Source of the DNA: Paenibacillus sp. FSL R5-0490 | Lineage (GTDB): Bacteria; Bacillota; Bacilli; Bacillales; Cytobacillaceae | NCBI RefSeq assembly: GCF_001956215.1 | Contig: NZ_MRTQ01000001.1 | Location: 62,001-126,000, forward strand | Length of the DNA stretch: 64,000 bases | Direction of reading: 5' to 3' | Shown here: positions 8,121-17,588 of the stretch, piece by piece | Layout of the letters: every line of letters starts with the position of its first letter | Numbering within the stretch: position 1 is the stretch's first letter | The notes under the pieces: model-generated | What the model was told of the DNA's origin: nothing | The model's database searches: none | The model's input: the letters and a program-made list of their open reading frames with translations, nothing else | Translations under genes and position numbers: made by a program

Positions 8121-11100
8121 TTGTTTTTAAAAAGGCTTGATGTTATTGGATTTAAGTCGTTTGCTGAGCGGATAACGGTTGATTTTGTTCCAGGCGTCAC
8201 AGCAGTTGTCGGTCCGAATGGAAGCGGGAAAAGCAATATTACTGATGCCATCCGCTGGGTATTAGGTGAACAATCAGCTAAGTCCCTTCGCGGTGCGAAA
8301 ATGGAGGATGTCATTTTTGCGGGCAGTGATTCCCGGAGAGCACAGAATTTTGCAGAGGTGACACTGACGCTTGATAATGCCGATCAGGGTCTGCCGATCG
8401 ACTATAGCGAAGTCAGTGTTACCAGAAGGGTCTACCGATCCGGAGACAGTGAATACCTGATCAATAAGCAAACATGCAGACTTAAAGATATTGTAGATTT
8501 ATTTATGGATTCAGGCCTTGGCAGGGAAGCTTTTTCAATCATAAGCCAGGGCAGAGTTGAAGAAATTCTAAACAGCAAAGCTGAAGAACGCCGGACTATA
8601 TTTGAAGAAGCGGCTGGCGTACTTAAATACAAGACAAGAAAGAAAAAGGCGGAAGGCAAGCTATCTGAAACCCAGGATAACTTAAACAGGGTGAATGATA
8701 TTCTTCATGAACTGGAAACCCAGGTAGAGCCTTTAAAAATACAGGCCTCAATCGCAAAAGATTATCTGCAGCAGAAAGAAGAGCTGGAGAAAATAGAGGT
8801 TGCCCTTACCGTTTATGAGATCGAGGACCTGCATTCAAAATGGGAGCAGCTTTCACGTCAGCTCGAGCTGCATACCGAAGATGAAATGAAACTCTCTGCC
8901 GTTATCCAAAACAAAGAAGCGAAAGTGGAAGAGTTAAAGGATCATATTGCTGCAATTGATGAATCAGTCAATGATCTGCAGGATGTCCTCCTTCATGCCA
9001 GTGAAGAGCTGGAAAAACTGGAAGGCAGAAAAGAAGTGCTCAAAGAGCGAAAGAAAAATGCCACCCAGAATAAAGACCAGCTTCATAGAAATATGAAAGA
9101 ACTTACCATGAAGATTGCTGAGTTAAAAGAGCAGAAAGAAAAGCACTCGGCTCTCAGGGGAAAAGTGAAGGCAGAAGCTGTTAAGCTTCAAAAAGCATTA
9201 AAGGAAAAGCAGGAGCAGCTCAAACTATTCAGTGAAAATACAGAAGAAAAAATAGAGTCACTGAAAAGTGATTATATTGAAGTGCTGAACAGCCAGGCAG
9301 CTTCAAGGAATGAATTGCAGAATATTGATCAGCAGCTGAGTCAGCAGGGGCAGCGCAGTTCAAGGCTTGAAATGGATAATGAAAAATATATTGCTGACCG
9401 CAAGAAAAATGAAGAGAAAAAACAAAAGATACAATCCAATCTTGAAAACCTGCAAAAGGAATTAGAAAATCAAGTTCATTTATTCCGTAATGAAGACCGC
9501 AAGCTTGAATCATTAAAGAATAATTATCAAAAGCAGGAAAAAACCTTGTATCAGGCTTATCAATATTTGCAGCAGGCGAAATCCCGCCAGGAAATGCTTG
9601 AAGAAATGGAAGAGGATTTTTCGGGTTTTTTCCAAGGAGTAAAAGAAGTATTGAAAGCAAGAGGCAGCAAGCTGCAGGGAATAGAAGGAGCCGTAGCGGA
9701 ATTAATTCAGGTGCCAAAAGAATACGAAACTGCGATTGAAACAGCTCTCGGCGGTGCCATGCAGCATATCATTGTACAGGATGAACAGGACGGAAGAAGT
9801 GCCATCCAATTCCTGAAGAAGAATTCATACGGCAGAGCCACATTCCTGCCTTTAAGTGTAATTAAGGGGAAGAAGCTGAATACCATGCAAATGCAGTCGG
9901 TTCAAGCCCACCCTGCCTTTATTGGTGAAGCTGCTTCACTGATAGAATTTGAAGAGAGGCACCAGCCTGCTATCGAGAGCTTGCTTGGCAATGTGGTTAT
10001 TGCCCGGGATCTTAAAGGTGCCAATGAACTTGCGAAGCTGCTTCAATACCGTGTGAGGCTCGTAACAATTGACGGAGATGTGGTTAATCCCGGCGGATCC
10101 ATGACCGGTGGAGCTGTGAAACAAAAAAGTACTTCAATTCTTTCCCGTAAAGGTGAACTTGAAGAGCTGAAGTCCAGAATAAAGGATATGGAATCCAAAA
10201 CAGCAAATCTCGAAAAGCAAGTAAAACTGCAAAAAAGTGAAATTCAAAAACAGGATTTACGCATTGAACAGCTTAGAAAAACAGGCGAAGAGCTTCGTTT
10301 GATGGAACAGAAGGTAAAAGGAGAACTTTTAGAAGCAGAGTTTGAAGAGAAAAGCATTAATGAGCGTCTATCCCTTTATGATATGGACAAAGCACAGTTT
10401 TCGCAAGATATAGAGAGACTGCTGGCAAGAAAAAGCGAGCTTTCAGTTTTATTGGAACAGCAGCAAAAGCAAATCACTAATCTTGATCAGGAGATCAAAG
10501 CATTAACAGAAAGAAAAAACACCCAGCAGACTTCAAAGGAAACTGTAGTATCTGAAATTAATGAGCTGAAAATTAGCTTCGCTTCCAAAAGTGAGCAGCT
10601 GAACCATGCTGAGGACAAGCTGGCCGCTATAAATTCTGAGCTTGCTGTTACCCAGGATAAGCTGAAAACCATTAAAGAAGATTTAGAATTGCTTTCATCC
10701 GAAATGACAAACAGCTCTTCAGGTGAACAGCATCTGGAAGAAGCAGCACAGCGAAAACTGAGGGAAAAGAATGAAACGCTTGAACTAATTGCTTCAAGAA
10801 GGAATGAGCGATTAAAACTCCAAGCATCTTTAGAGGACCTTGAGCTTGAGGCGAAAGAATTAAAACGTCAGCATAAAGGCCTTATAGAAGTGCTGAAAGA
10901 TGAGGAAGTTAAACAGAACAGGCTGGATGTTGAGCTTGAGAATAGGCTGAATCATTTAAGGGAAGAATACCTGCTGTCTTTTGAAGCGGCTAAAGAAGAA
11001 TACCCGCTGCAAATTGAAATTGAGGAAGCGCGAAAAAGAGTAAAACTTATAAAGCTGGCTATCGAGGAACTTGGTGCAGTAAATCTCGGGGCAATAGAGG

Positions 11101-11687
11101 AATATGAAAGAGTATCGGAACGCTTTGAATTCCTGCTTGAGCAAAAAACAGACCTTCAGGAAGCAAAAGATACATTATTCCAGGTAATTGATGAAATGGA
11201 TGTAGAAATGAAAAGGCGATTTGAAGAAACATTTGAAGGGATCCGTTTTCATTTTGAGTCGGTTTTCCAATCTTTATTCGGCGGCGGCAGAGCGGATTTA
11301 CGCTTGACCCAGCCTGAAGATTTATTGAATACAGGTGTGGAAATTGTCGCACAGCCGCCAGGCAAGAAATTGCAGAACCTCGGATTATTATCTGGGGGAG
11401 AAAGAGCACTTACAGCCATTGCTTTACTGTTTTCCATTTTGAAAGTACGGCCTGTTCCATTCTGTATTCTTGATGAAGTTGAGGCTGCTTTGGATGAAGC
11501 GAATGTCCAAAGGTTCAGCCAATACTTAAAAAGATACAGTGCAGAAACCCAGTTCATCGTTATCACCCACAGAAAAGGAACAATGGAAGAAGCAGATGTC
11601 CTTTACGGTGTGACCATGCAGGAATCCGGTGTCTCCAAACTGGTATCTGTGCGTCTGGAAGAAAGCAGAGAATTAATTACTCAATAG
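8121..11687 (+). CDS. smc: Chromosome partition protein Smc
   Basis: Smc is the ATPase core of the Smc-ScpAB condensin that loads at ParB/parS and organises replicated origins. At 1188 residues it is close to the 1186 of B. subtilis. The N-terminal head half carries Walker A GPNGSGKS (31-38). Two long coiled-coil arms flank a hinge of about residues 500-670 (NPGGSMTGGAVK at its end). The C-terminal head half has signature LLSGGERALTAIAL (about 1088-1101) and Walker B FCILDEVEAALDE. Start is TTG 8121 (MFLKRLDVIGFKSF), as alignment with B. subtilis requires; an AAGG lies very close to it and GGGGG further upstream, so initiation may be weak. Confidence 0.97.
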   Translation: MFLKRLDVIGFKSFAERITVDFVPGVTAVVGPNGSGKSNITDAIRWVLGEQSAKSLRGAKMEDVIFAGSDSRRAQNFAEVTLTLDNADQGLPIDYSEVSVTRRVYRSGDSEYLINKQTCRLKDIVDLFMDSGLGREAFSIISQGRVEEILNSKAEERRTIFEEAAGVLKYKTRKKKAEGKLSETQDNLNRVNDILHELETQVEPLKIQASIAKDYLQQKEELEKIEVALTVYEIEDLHSKWEQLSRQLELHTEDEMKLSAVIQNKEAKVEELKDHIAAIDESVNDLQDVLLHASEELEKLEGRKEVLKERKKNATQNKDQLHRNMKELTMKIAELKEQKEKHSALRGKVKAEAVKLQKALKEKQEQLKLFSENTEEKIESLKSDYIEVLNSQAASRNELQNIDQQLSQQGQRSSRLEMDNEKYIADRKKNEEKKQKIQSNLENLQKELENQVHLFRNEDRKLESLKNNYQKQEKTLYQAYQYLQQAKSRQEMLEEMEEDFSGFFQGVKEVLKARGSKLQGIEGAVAELIQVPKEYETAIETALGGAMQHIIVQDEQDGRSAIQFLKKNSYGRATFLPLSVIKGKKLNTMQMQSVQAHPAFIGEAASLIEFEERHQPAIESLLGNVVIARDLKGANELAKLLQYRVRLVTIDGDVVNPGGSMTGGAVKQKSTSILSRKGELEELKSRIKDMESKTANLEKQVKLQKSEIQKQDLRIEQLRKTGEELRLMEQKVKGELLEAEFEEKSINERLSLYDMDKAQFSQDIERLLARKSELSVLLEQQQKQITNLDQEIKALTERKNTQQTSKETVVSEINELKISFASKSEQLNHAEDKLAAINSELAVTQDKLKTIKEDLELLSSEMTNSSSGEQHLEEAAQRKLREKNETLELIASRRNERLKLQASLEDLELEAKELKRQHKGLIEVLKDEEVKQNRLDVELENRLNHLREEYLLSFEAAKEEYPLQIEIEEARKRVKLIKLAIEELGAVNLGAIEEYERVSERFEFLLEQKTDLQEAKDTLFQVIDEMDVEMKRRFEETFEGIRFHFESVFQSLFGGGRADLRLTQPEDLLNTGVEIVAQPPGKKLQNLGLLSGGERALTAIALLFSILKVRPVPFCILDEVEAALDEANVQRFSQYLKRYSAETQFIVITHRKGTMEEADVLYGVTMQESGVSKLVSVRLEESRELITQ

Positions 11688-11694
11688 CAGGCTT

Positions 11695-11727
11695 AGTGCG
11701 GAACCGCGTGAAGCATTGTTCCGCACT
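11695..11727 (+). other. Hairpin between smc and ftsY
   Basis: AGTGCGGAAC (11695-11704) and GTTCCGCACT (11718-11727) form a perfect 10-bp stem with a 13-base loop. No T-run follows, so it is more likely an mRNA processing or stability element, or a weak attenuator, than a full terminator. Confidence 0.7.
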
Positions 11728-11756
11728 TATACATATTGGATTAAGGAAGTGAAAAC

Positions 11757-12758
11757 ATGAGTTTCTTTAAAAAACTAAAAGAAAAAATCACAATGCAGAC
11801 AGATAGTGTTACTGAAAAGTTTAAAGACGGATTAACCAAAACCCGCGATAATTTTTCAAATAAGGTAAATGACCTTGTTTCAAGATACCGGAAAGTGGAT
11901 GAGGAATTTTTCGAGGAACTGGAAGAAATCTTAATTGGGGCGGATGTAGGTTTTGACACTGTCATGGAACTGGTGGATGAGCTGAGAAGAGAAGTAAAGC
12001 GCAAGAATATTCAGGATCCGCGCGAAGTTCAGGCAGTAATATCCGAGAAGCTTGTAGACATTTATGACAGCGCAGGCGAAACTTCTACAGAAATAAATAT
12101 ACAGACCGATGGACTTACGGTTATCCTGTTTGTTGGTGTTAACGGTGTAGGAAAAACAACGACAATCGGAAAACTTGCCCATAAGTTCAAAAGTGAAGGG
12201 AAAAATGTCCTTCTTGCAGCAGGTGATACTTTCCGTGCAGGAGCGATTGAACAGCTTGAGGTGTGGGGCGAACGTGTCGGAGTTGATGTCATTAAGCAGG
12301 GAGCCGGTTCTGATCCTGCAGCTGTCATGTATGATGCTGTTCAGTCTGCAAAGTCGCGCAAGGCCGATATTTTAATCTGTGATACAGCGGGACGTCTCCA
12401 AAATAAAGTTAATTTGATGAAAGAATTGGAAAAGGTAAAGCGTGTAATTGAAAGAGAAGTACCTGGTGCCCCGCACGAGGTATTGCTTGTTCTTGACGCT
12501 ACTACCGGACAAAACGCCATGATTCAGGCTAAAACCTTCAAGGAAGCAACAGATGTTTCCGGTATTGTTCTTACAAAGCTGGATGGTACTGCAAAAGGCG
12601 GCATCGTACTGGCAATCAGAAATGAGCTGGAAATACCTGTGAAATTCGTAGGTTTAGGTGAAAAAATGGATGACCTGCAGGAATTTAATGCAGAACAATA
12701 TGTCTATGGACTCTTTGCCGACATAGTTGAAAAAGAAGCAGAAGAAGAGGAAGAATAA
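11757..12758 (+). CDS. ftsY: Signal recognition particle receptor FtsY
   Basis: FtsY is the membrane-associated GTPase that docks SRP-ribosome complexes at SecYEG. The 333-residue protein has a short charged N-terminal A region and helical N domain (about 1-110), then the G domain. G1 is GVNGVGKT (127-134), DTFRAGA lies in the SRP-specific insertion, G3 is DTAGR (209-213), G4 is TKLD, and GLGEKMDDL sits near the C-terminus. Its partner Ffh is encoded at 26131. In B. subtilis ftsY is followed directly by ylxM-ffh; here 12.6 kb intervenes. AAGGAAGTG serves as ribosome binding site. Confidence 0.97.
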   Translation: MSFFKKLKEKITMQTDSVTEKFKDGLTKTRDNFSNKVNDLVSRYRKVDEEFFEELEEILIGADVGFDTVMELVDELRREVKRKNIQDPREVQAVISEKLVDIYDSAGETSTEINIQTDGLTVILFVGVNGVGKTTTIGKLAHKFKSEGKNVLLAAGDTFRAGAIEQLEVWGERVGVDVIKQGAGSDPAAVMYDAVQSAKSRKADILICDTAGRLQNKVNLMKELEKVKRVIEREVPGAPHEVLLVLDATTGQNAMIQAKTFKEATDVSGIVLTKLDGTAKGGIVLAIRNELEIPVKFVGLGEKMDDLQEFNAEQYVYGLFADIVEKEAEEEEE

Positions 12759-12772
12759 AAATATTACTGATC

Positions 12773-12807
12773 AAACAGCCTGAGAATTCGTTCTCAGGCT
12801 GTTTTTT
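12773..12807 (+). terminator. Strong terminator after ftsY
   Basis: AAACAGCCTGAGAA (12773-12786) and TTCTCAGGCTGTTT (12791-12804) form a perfect stem with a stable TTCG tetraloop and a run of T. It closes the rnc-smc-ftsY operon and insulates the block downstream. Confidence 0.95.
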
Positions 12808-13063
12808 ATATTATAGAAATAGAATGAAAATAAAAAATAGTTTAAAAAGTGCGATTTATAGTGTAAAATTACACTATAATACTGCTGTTCTTCATCAAGA
12901 TTAACCTGTAAAACAAATTATTTTAATATCCTCAGGAACTTTTTGTCATTAAGCTGCGTCTATACAATGGAAGAAGTTATCAGGCTGGCAATAATTTATA
13001 GTTATAAAAGCTGCCTATAAATATAAAAAGCTAATATTTACGATATTTAAAGGGGAGATTGGG
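12808..13063 (+). other. AT-rich upstream region of the accessory block
   Basis: No coding frame is visible. The region is very AT-rich, contains the 9-bp palindrome at 12857-12878 overlapping a TATAAT, and ends with AGGGGAG, the ribosome binding site of the gene at 13064. The leader would be about 180 bases if transcription starts after the -10 at 12875. Confidence 0.6.
12857..12880 (+). promoter_or_regulatory. Palindromic operator candidate overlapping a -10 box
   Basis: TATAGTGTA (12857-12865) and TACACTATA (12870-12878) are perfect inverted repeats separated by AAAT. The right arm overlaps TATAAT (12875-12880), a perfect -10. No good -35 lies 16-18 bases upstream, as is common for activator-dependent or weak promoters. 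The AGTGTA/TACACT half-sites recall GntR-family (YtrA-type) sites from memory; the regulator is not encoded nearby. Confidence 0.5.
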
Positions 13064-15439
13064 TTGCACGGTAAATTAAAAGTAATCATTATGGTTTTAT
13101 TCTGCTTTGTATTAATGTTTCATCCATTCCAATCAGCAGAAGCTGCCGGTACAGGCATTAAAGTTACTCTCGATGAGGGCTTTGGCGGAAAAGTAAAAAG
13201 AGGAGAGGGATTTCCCCTGCGTATAAAGATGGAAAACTCAGGTGAATCATTTAGCGGTGATTTGCTGATAAGTTACCATCCATCCTACAATACCAGTGGT
13301 GCGGTTTCTGTAAAAGTAGAGCTGCCTGCCGGAACAGCTAAGGAGTATCTGGTTTCCATACCTGGAATGACGGAGGACCACCCCTCCATGTATCAGAACA
13401 TTCCATTGCTGACTCTTTATGAAGGAGATTGGGAAGACGGAAAAAAAGTTAGTTTTAAAGGAGAAAATACACTAAAACCTAAATTTATAGATATGGCTAC
13501 TGAAGTAATTGGAGTTCTAAGTGAAAACTATGACCGTGTAAAAGAGCTTCGGACACTTCCTTCTAAATCGCTGCTTGAACTTAAAGGGGAAGATTTGCCG
13601 GATGATGCAACAGGTCTGGAGACACTCGATTACTTGCTTATTGATGAATTTAAGGTTTCCCAGCTTAGTGAAAAACAGCAAAAAGCTATAAGGGACTGGA
13701 TATTCAGTGGTGGAACACTGATTGCCGGAGGAGGACCAGATGCAAGCGGCTCCTATGGAAATTTATATTCACTTCTGCCGATGAAATCAGAAAATGAGGC
13801 ATCCGCCCCAGTCAAATTCCTGCAGCCGGCAAAGGGAGATGAGCCAAAATTTGATGAGCTCAACTTCTTCACTGGTCCGGTTGATAAGAGTGCAGAAGTT
13901 ATTGCAAAAAGCGGCGATCTCCCTGCAGCGTTGAAAAAGGAGTATGGAAGCGGGACAATTTTACAGACAGCTTTTTCACTTGGGGATGAGCCTTTATCTT
14001 CATGGCAGGGATATGATACATGGTTTGAAGACTATATGAAACAGGCATCAGGTTCAGGCATTGGATCGAGCCCCTATTCACAGGATTATCTCGACCAGCT
14101 TTATTGGGAATTTGCAGAAATAAATGAATTCTTTCCTGCATCCAATTTTTCAGTCGGACAGCTTATAGGACTTTTTGCCGGTTATATTATTCTAATAGTG
14201 CCTGTGCTTTATTTTGTGTTAAGAAAGCTTGATAAACGGGAGCATTCCTGGTGGATCATTCCTTCTATAGCCATTTTAATGGGGGCAGCTGTCTTTGGAA
14301 TGGGGGCAAAAGACAGAATTTCTCAGCCGCAGCTGAACCAGATGGGGATATATAAAGTGAATAACAATCTGCTTACCGGTTATCAGGCTTCAACCCTGCT
14401 GTCAAATAAAAGCGGTGAATACATCCTCTCAATGCCAAAAGGTGAATATAATGCTGTGGTTTATTCAAACAATTCCACGTCATCTGACCCGCTTAGAGGC
14501 GGAATCTTGGCTGAAAGAGTAAAAAACAATGAGATAATTTTCCCGGAGGTAGAATATTGGTCATCCAAAACCATTTACGGAAAAGCTCAAACAGAAATAA
14601 ATGGGAAATTGACTGCAGATATCACCCTTAAAGAAAAAAGATTAACAGGAACAATCCAAAACCAAAGTGACTTTGATTTTGAAGAATTATATATTTGGTC
14701 AGGAAATGAAGCAATTAAACTGGGTTCAATCAAAAAAGGTGAGACCATTAAAGTAGATAAAGCCACAAAACAGTCCCTTCTGAGCAGACCGTACGGAGGA
14801 GCATTTAATGGAGGAAATCCGGCCAATAGCCAAAATGATATTAATAAATTGAGAAGAGAAAAGCTTCAATATGCTTCCAATACATTTCTGCTGGAAGATC
14901 TTGCACAGCCAGTCCTTGCAGGAATTACAAGAGAATCTGTCATTGATGTAACCATGAAAGGGAAGAAAGCAAAACAGAATAACACCAATCTGATTATTCA
15001 GCCATTTGAGGCCAAAAATGAGTTTTCCGGCGAATTTACATTGAAGGATGGCATGATGGCAGCTGATTGGAATGTGATTAAGGGACAGATTTATGAAAAA
15101 GGCATGGATAGCACGAGTGGTGAAATGATGCTCGAAGATGGAGAATATGAATATTCTCTAAGCCTTCCGAAGCAGCTTAAGGAGAAAACCTATAAACTGG
15201 AAGAAATTTCGGTAAGGATTAATAGCCAAAACGTACAGTATTCATTAAAAAACCATAAAACAGGTGAATGGCTGCCGATTGAACCCGATCAAAGGAGCTT
15301 AAAGCTGACAAGTAAAGATGACTTGTCACAGTATGTCTCAAAAGAGGGGCAATTTATTTTAAAGCTTATTAAATCTTCACAGGGAGATCCATTCGTTCCA
15401 TTGCCGGCTGTAACAATAAAAGGGGAGGTGGCGAAATGA
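13064..15439 (+). CDS. Large secreted/membrane protein of unknown function, first gene of accessory block
   Basis: I do not recognise a named family. The 791-residue protein has an N-terminal signal peptide (MHGKLKVIIMVLFCFVLMF, then SAEAA, a likely cleavage site). A ~335-residue ectodomain follows. It contains a glutamine-amidotransferase-like stretch (DYLLIDEFKVSQLS, then GGTLIAGGG, about residues 185-225) of the kind found near vWA and ABC-export systems. Two membrane helices lie at about 364-386 and 396-411, and then a second, beta-rich ectodomain of ~380 residues. Start TTG 13064 has AGGGGAG seven bases upstream. Its stop overlaps the ABC ATPase start, so it is probably an accessory subunit of that transporter, perhaps like GldG-type ABC-associated proteins; that comparison is inference. 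Confidence 0.8.
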   Translation: MHGKLKVIIMVLFCFVLMFHPFQSAEAAGTGIKVTLDEGFGGKVKRGEGFPLRIKMENSGESFSGDLLISYHPSYNTSGAVSVKVELPAGTAKEYLVSIPGMTEDHPSMYQNIPLLTLYEGDWEDGKKVSFKGENTLKPKFIDMATEVIGVLSENYDRVKELRTLPSKSLLELKGEDLPDDATGLETLDYLLIDEFKVSQLSEKQQKAIRDWIFSGGTLIAGGGPDASGSYGNLYSLLPMKSENEASAPVKFLQPAKGDEPKFDELNFFTGPVDKSAEVIAKSGDLPAALKKEYGSGTILQTAFSLGDEPLSSWQGYDTWFEDYMKQASGSGIGSSPYSQDYLDQLYWEFAEINEFFPASNFSVGQLIGLFAGYIILIVPVLYFVLRKLDKREHSWWIIPSIAILMGAAVFGMGAKDRISQPQLNQMGIYKVNNNLLTGYQASTLLSNKSGEYILSMPKGEYNAVVYSNNSTSSDPLRGGILAERVKNNEIIFPEVEYWSSKTIYGKAQTEINGKLTADITLKEKRLTGTIQNQSDFDFEELYIWSGNEAIKLGSIKKGETIKVDKATKQSLLSRPYGGAFNGGNPANSQNDINKLRREKLQYASNTFLLEDLAQPVLAGITRESVIDVTMKGKKAKQNNTNLIIQPFEAKNEFSGEFTLKDGMMAADWNVIKGQIYEKGMDSTSGEMMLEDGEYEYSLSLPKQLKEKTYKLEEISVRINSQNVQYSLKNHKTGEWLPIEPDQRSLKLTSKDDLSQYVSKEGQFILKLIKSSQGDPFVPLPAVTIKGEVAK

Positions 15440-16371
15440 TCGAAATAATAGATTTAACGAAACAATATGGAAAATTCACAGCACTTGATTCCTTAAATCT
15501 TACTATTGAAAAAGGCAGTGTCTTTGGTTTTGTCGGACAGAATGGTGCAGGAAAATCCACAACCTTTTCCATTTTGGCAACACTGCTTGCCCCAACTTCG
15601 GGATCGGCTTATGTAAACGGGTTTGATGTGCAAAAGGAGCCAAAGCTCGTACGAAAGCAAATTGGCTATATGCCGGACTTCTTCGGGGTTTATGATCAGC
15701 TTAAGGCTGATGAGTACCTTCACTTCTACGGTGCAAGTTACGGTATTCCATTCGCAGAACGCGAGAAGCTGATTCCCCAGCTGCTGGACCTTGTCAACTT
15801 GTCACATAAAAGAGATTCATATGTGGACCTTCTATCGAGAGGGATGAAACAGCGTCTATGCCTGGCAAGATGCCTGATTCATGACCCTGAAGTGCTGATT
15901 CTGGATGAACCTGCATCAGGACTTGACCCGCGGGCAAGGGTAGAAATGAGGGAAATATTAAAAGAATTGAAAAGTATGGGCAAGACGATTTTAATATCTT
16001 CACATATTCTGCCTGAGCTTGCAGAAATGTGCGATACCATCGGCATTATTGATCAGGGTAAACTTGTGGCTCAGGGGTCTGTTGCTGATATCCAGTCGCA
16101 GCTTAGAGGAGAAAGGCTGATTCTTGTAAAAGTTCATGGAAATGCTGAAAATGCCATCTCCTTTTTCGAAGATGATCCAAATATTTTTAAATTATCTTTG
16201 CTGGAGGACGGGTTATCTTTTCGGTTTATTTATAAAGGGACGCCTGAACAGCAAACAGAACTTCTTAAAAGAGCCATATTAAGTAATCTGGCCATCACCA
16301 GCTTTGCAGAAGCGGAAACAGATCTGGAAGATGTCTTTATGGAAATTACAAAGGGAGTTGAGCTGACATGA
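15436..16371 (+). CDS. ABC transporter ATP-binding protein
   Basis: A 311-residue ABC ATPase of the ABC-2/CcmA/GldA-like type. Walker A GQNGAGKST is at 34-42, Q-loop region IGYMPDFFGVYDQL follows, the signature is a variant LSRGMKQRL (about 133-141), then Walker B LILDEP and D-loop SGLDPRAR. The C-terminal ~90 residues form the extra domain usual in this subfamily (DLEDVFMEITKG at the end). The ATG overlaps the previous stop (ATGA) and its own stop overlaps the permease start, so the three genes are translationally coupled. Substrate unknown; the subfamily mostly exports or works on envelope components. Confidence 0.93.
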   Translation: MIEIIDLTKQYGKFTALDSLNLTIEKGSVFGFVGQNGAGKSTTFSILATLLAPTSGSAYVNGFDVQKEPKLVRKQIGYMPDFFGVYDQLKADEYLHFYGASYGIPFAEREKLIPQLLDLVNLSHKRDSYVDLLSRGMKQRLCLARCLIHDPEVLILDEPASGLDPRARVEMREILKELKSMGKTILISSHILPELAEMCDTIGIIDQGKLVAQGSVADIQSQLRGERLILVKVHGNAENAISFFEDDPNIFKLSLLEDGLSFRFIYKGTPEQQTELLKRAILSNLAITSFAEAETDLEDVFMEITKGVELT

Positions 16372-17216
16372 AGAATTTAGTCGTAAATCCTGTACTGAAT
16401 AAAGAATTTAAGCTCCGCTTCCGAAGCTTTAAAAGTTACCTTGGGGTCCTATTTTACCTCTTGGCATTAGGGCTTATCATTGTTGGATTCATTTTTATTG
16501 AATCACTGTCAAACAACATGCAGGGCTTTTTTAAACCGGAACAGAGCCGGACAATGTTTATGGTTTTATCTATATTGCAGCTATGCCTGATTCTATTTAT
16601 TACCCCTGGATTAACAGCAGGCGTTATCAGCAGTGAAAGAGAGAGGCAGACCTTAAATATCATGCTCACGACGACTCAAAGCTCCTCAAGCATAATATTA
16701 AGCAAGCTGATCTCTTCCATTTCATATTTAATTCTGCTGATTGCGGCAAGTTTGCCTCTTTATAGCTTTGTGTTTTTATTTGGAGGTATTTCTCCAGGCC
16801 AGCTGCTTACGACAATGGGATTTTATTTGTTTACAATCGTGGTTTTCGGAAGCATTGGGGTCTTATTTTCAACGCTAATCAGAAAAACCATTGTCTCGAT
16901 GGTTACCACCTATGGGGTTACTTTATTCTTAGCAGGCGGAACGGCTTTCCTTGCTTTAATTTTTATGCAATTAACAAATGCATATGGGTATACTGGAACT
17001 CAGCCGACGAATCCGCTGGCATATTTCCCGGCTATGCTCAATCCGGTCATTATTCTGATGAGTACCTTTGAGCCGGAAATGACCAATGAAATTACAAGAT
17101 CAACAGGCATTGAATTTCCTTTGTGGATTTCATACTTAATTTCATATACTTTGATTTTCATTGGAGCTGTGCTGCTTAGCATTAAAAAACTCCGTCCCAA
17201 TATGAAAAAAGGTTAG
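16368..17216 (+). CDS. ABC-2 type transporter permease
   Basis: The 282-residue integral membrane protein has about six hydrophobic helices: near residues 25-46, 63-88, 108-135, 140-165, 175-205 and 258-275. The pattern is that of ABC-2 permeases. The cytoplasmic segment SSERERQTLNIMLTTTQSS between helices 2 and 3 is the coupling-helix region characteristic of ABC-2 permeases (ERE..TL motif). ATG 16368 overlaps the ATPase stop. The C-terminus is short and basic (KKLRPNMKKG). After it the operon is broken by ~400 bp of palindromic repeats. Confidence 0.92.
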   Translation: MKNLVVNPVLNKEFKLRFRSFKSYLGVLFYLLALGLIIVGFIFIESLSNNMQGFFKPEQSRTMFMVLSILQLCLILFITPGLTAGVISSERERQTLNIMLTTTQSSSSIILSKLISSISYLILLIAASLPLYSFVFLFGGISPGQLLTTMGFYLFTIVVFGSIGVLFSTLIRKTIVSMVTTYGVTLFLAGGTAFLALIFMQLTNAYGYTGTQPTNPLAYFPAMLNPVIILMSTFEPEMTNEITRSTGIEFPLWISYLISYTLIFIGAVLLSIKKLRPNMKKG

Positions 17217-17235
17217 CAGTTTATCGCAGTCTAAC

Positions 17236-17300
17236 GGGCAGTAAGACCCCCACTTCAAGACTAAAAGGAATCAAAGGAGGAAAAGTGAGTCAAACTGCCC
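17236..17300 (+). repeat. Palindromic repeat A in the accessory block
   Basis: GGGCAGT (17236-17242) pairs with ACTGCCC (17294-17300), and CACTT (17251-17255) with AAGTG (17283-17287). It begins 20 bases after the permease stop codon. No coding capacity. Confidence 0.65.
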
Positions 17301-17315
17301 AATCCAGCTGCGGCT

Positions 17316-17403
17316 CCTAGGGGCTCGAGGTCATAAGCCAATCAGCTGATGGGAAGAAAAGCACTTCCCGCCATCTGCTCGTCTTATGCTTGTCACCCCT
17401 AGG
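17316..17403 (+). repeat. Palindromic repeat B in the accessory block
   Basis: Nested perfect arms: CCTAGGGG (17316) with CCCCTAGG (17396-17403), CATAAG (17332) with CTTATG (17383), GATGG with CCATC and GGGAAG with a TTCCC arm at the tip. The phrase CCTAGGGGCTCGAGGTCATAAG resembles intergenic repeats I recall from several Bacillus genomes. Confidence 0.75.
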
Positions 17404-17428
17404 CAAGTCGCCTCGCTTTATAATGTAA

Positions 17429-17535
17429 AGGCCCGAAAGAAGGACAAAGACTAAGAACGCCACGTCCTCCCAAAAGCTACCGCTTTCGGTCGTGCGATGC
17501 TCATGCTGACGAAGCCTTCCTTGTCCTGTGGGCCT
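17429..17535 (+). repeat. Palindromic repeat C in the accessory block
   Basis: AGGCCC (17429-17434) pairs with GGGCCT (17530-17535), and AGGACAA (17441-17447) with TTGTCCT (17521-17527). The interior is GC-richer than flanking genes and carries no open frame with a ribosome binding site. Confidence 0.65.
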
Positions 17536-17542
17536 CAACTAA

Positions 17543-17575
17543 CAATCAGTGGGGGATAAAGCCCCCCACTGATTG
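17543..17575 (+). terminator. Stable hairpin, possible terminator or repeat end
   Basis: CAATCAGTGGGGG (17543-17555) and CCCCCACTGATTG (17563-17575) make a perfect 13-bp stem with a 7-base loop. No T-run follows on the + strand, so it may only pause RNA polymerase or be the end of the repeat array. Confidence 0.6.
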
Positions 17576-17588
17576 AAGTTTCACTTTA

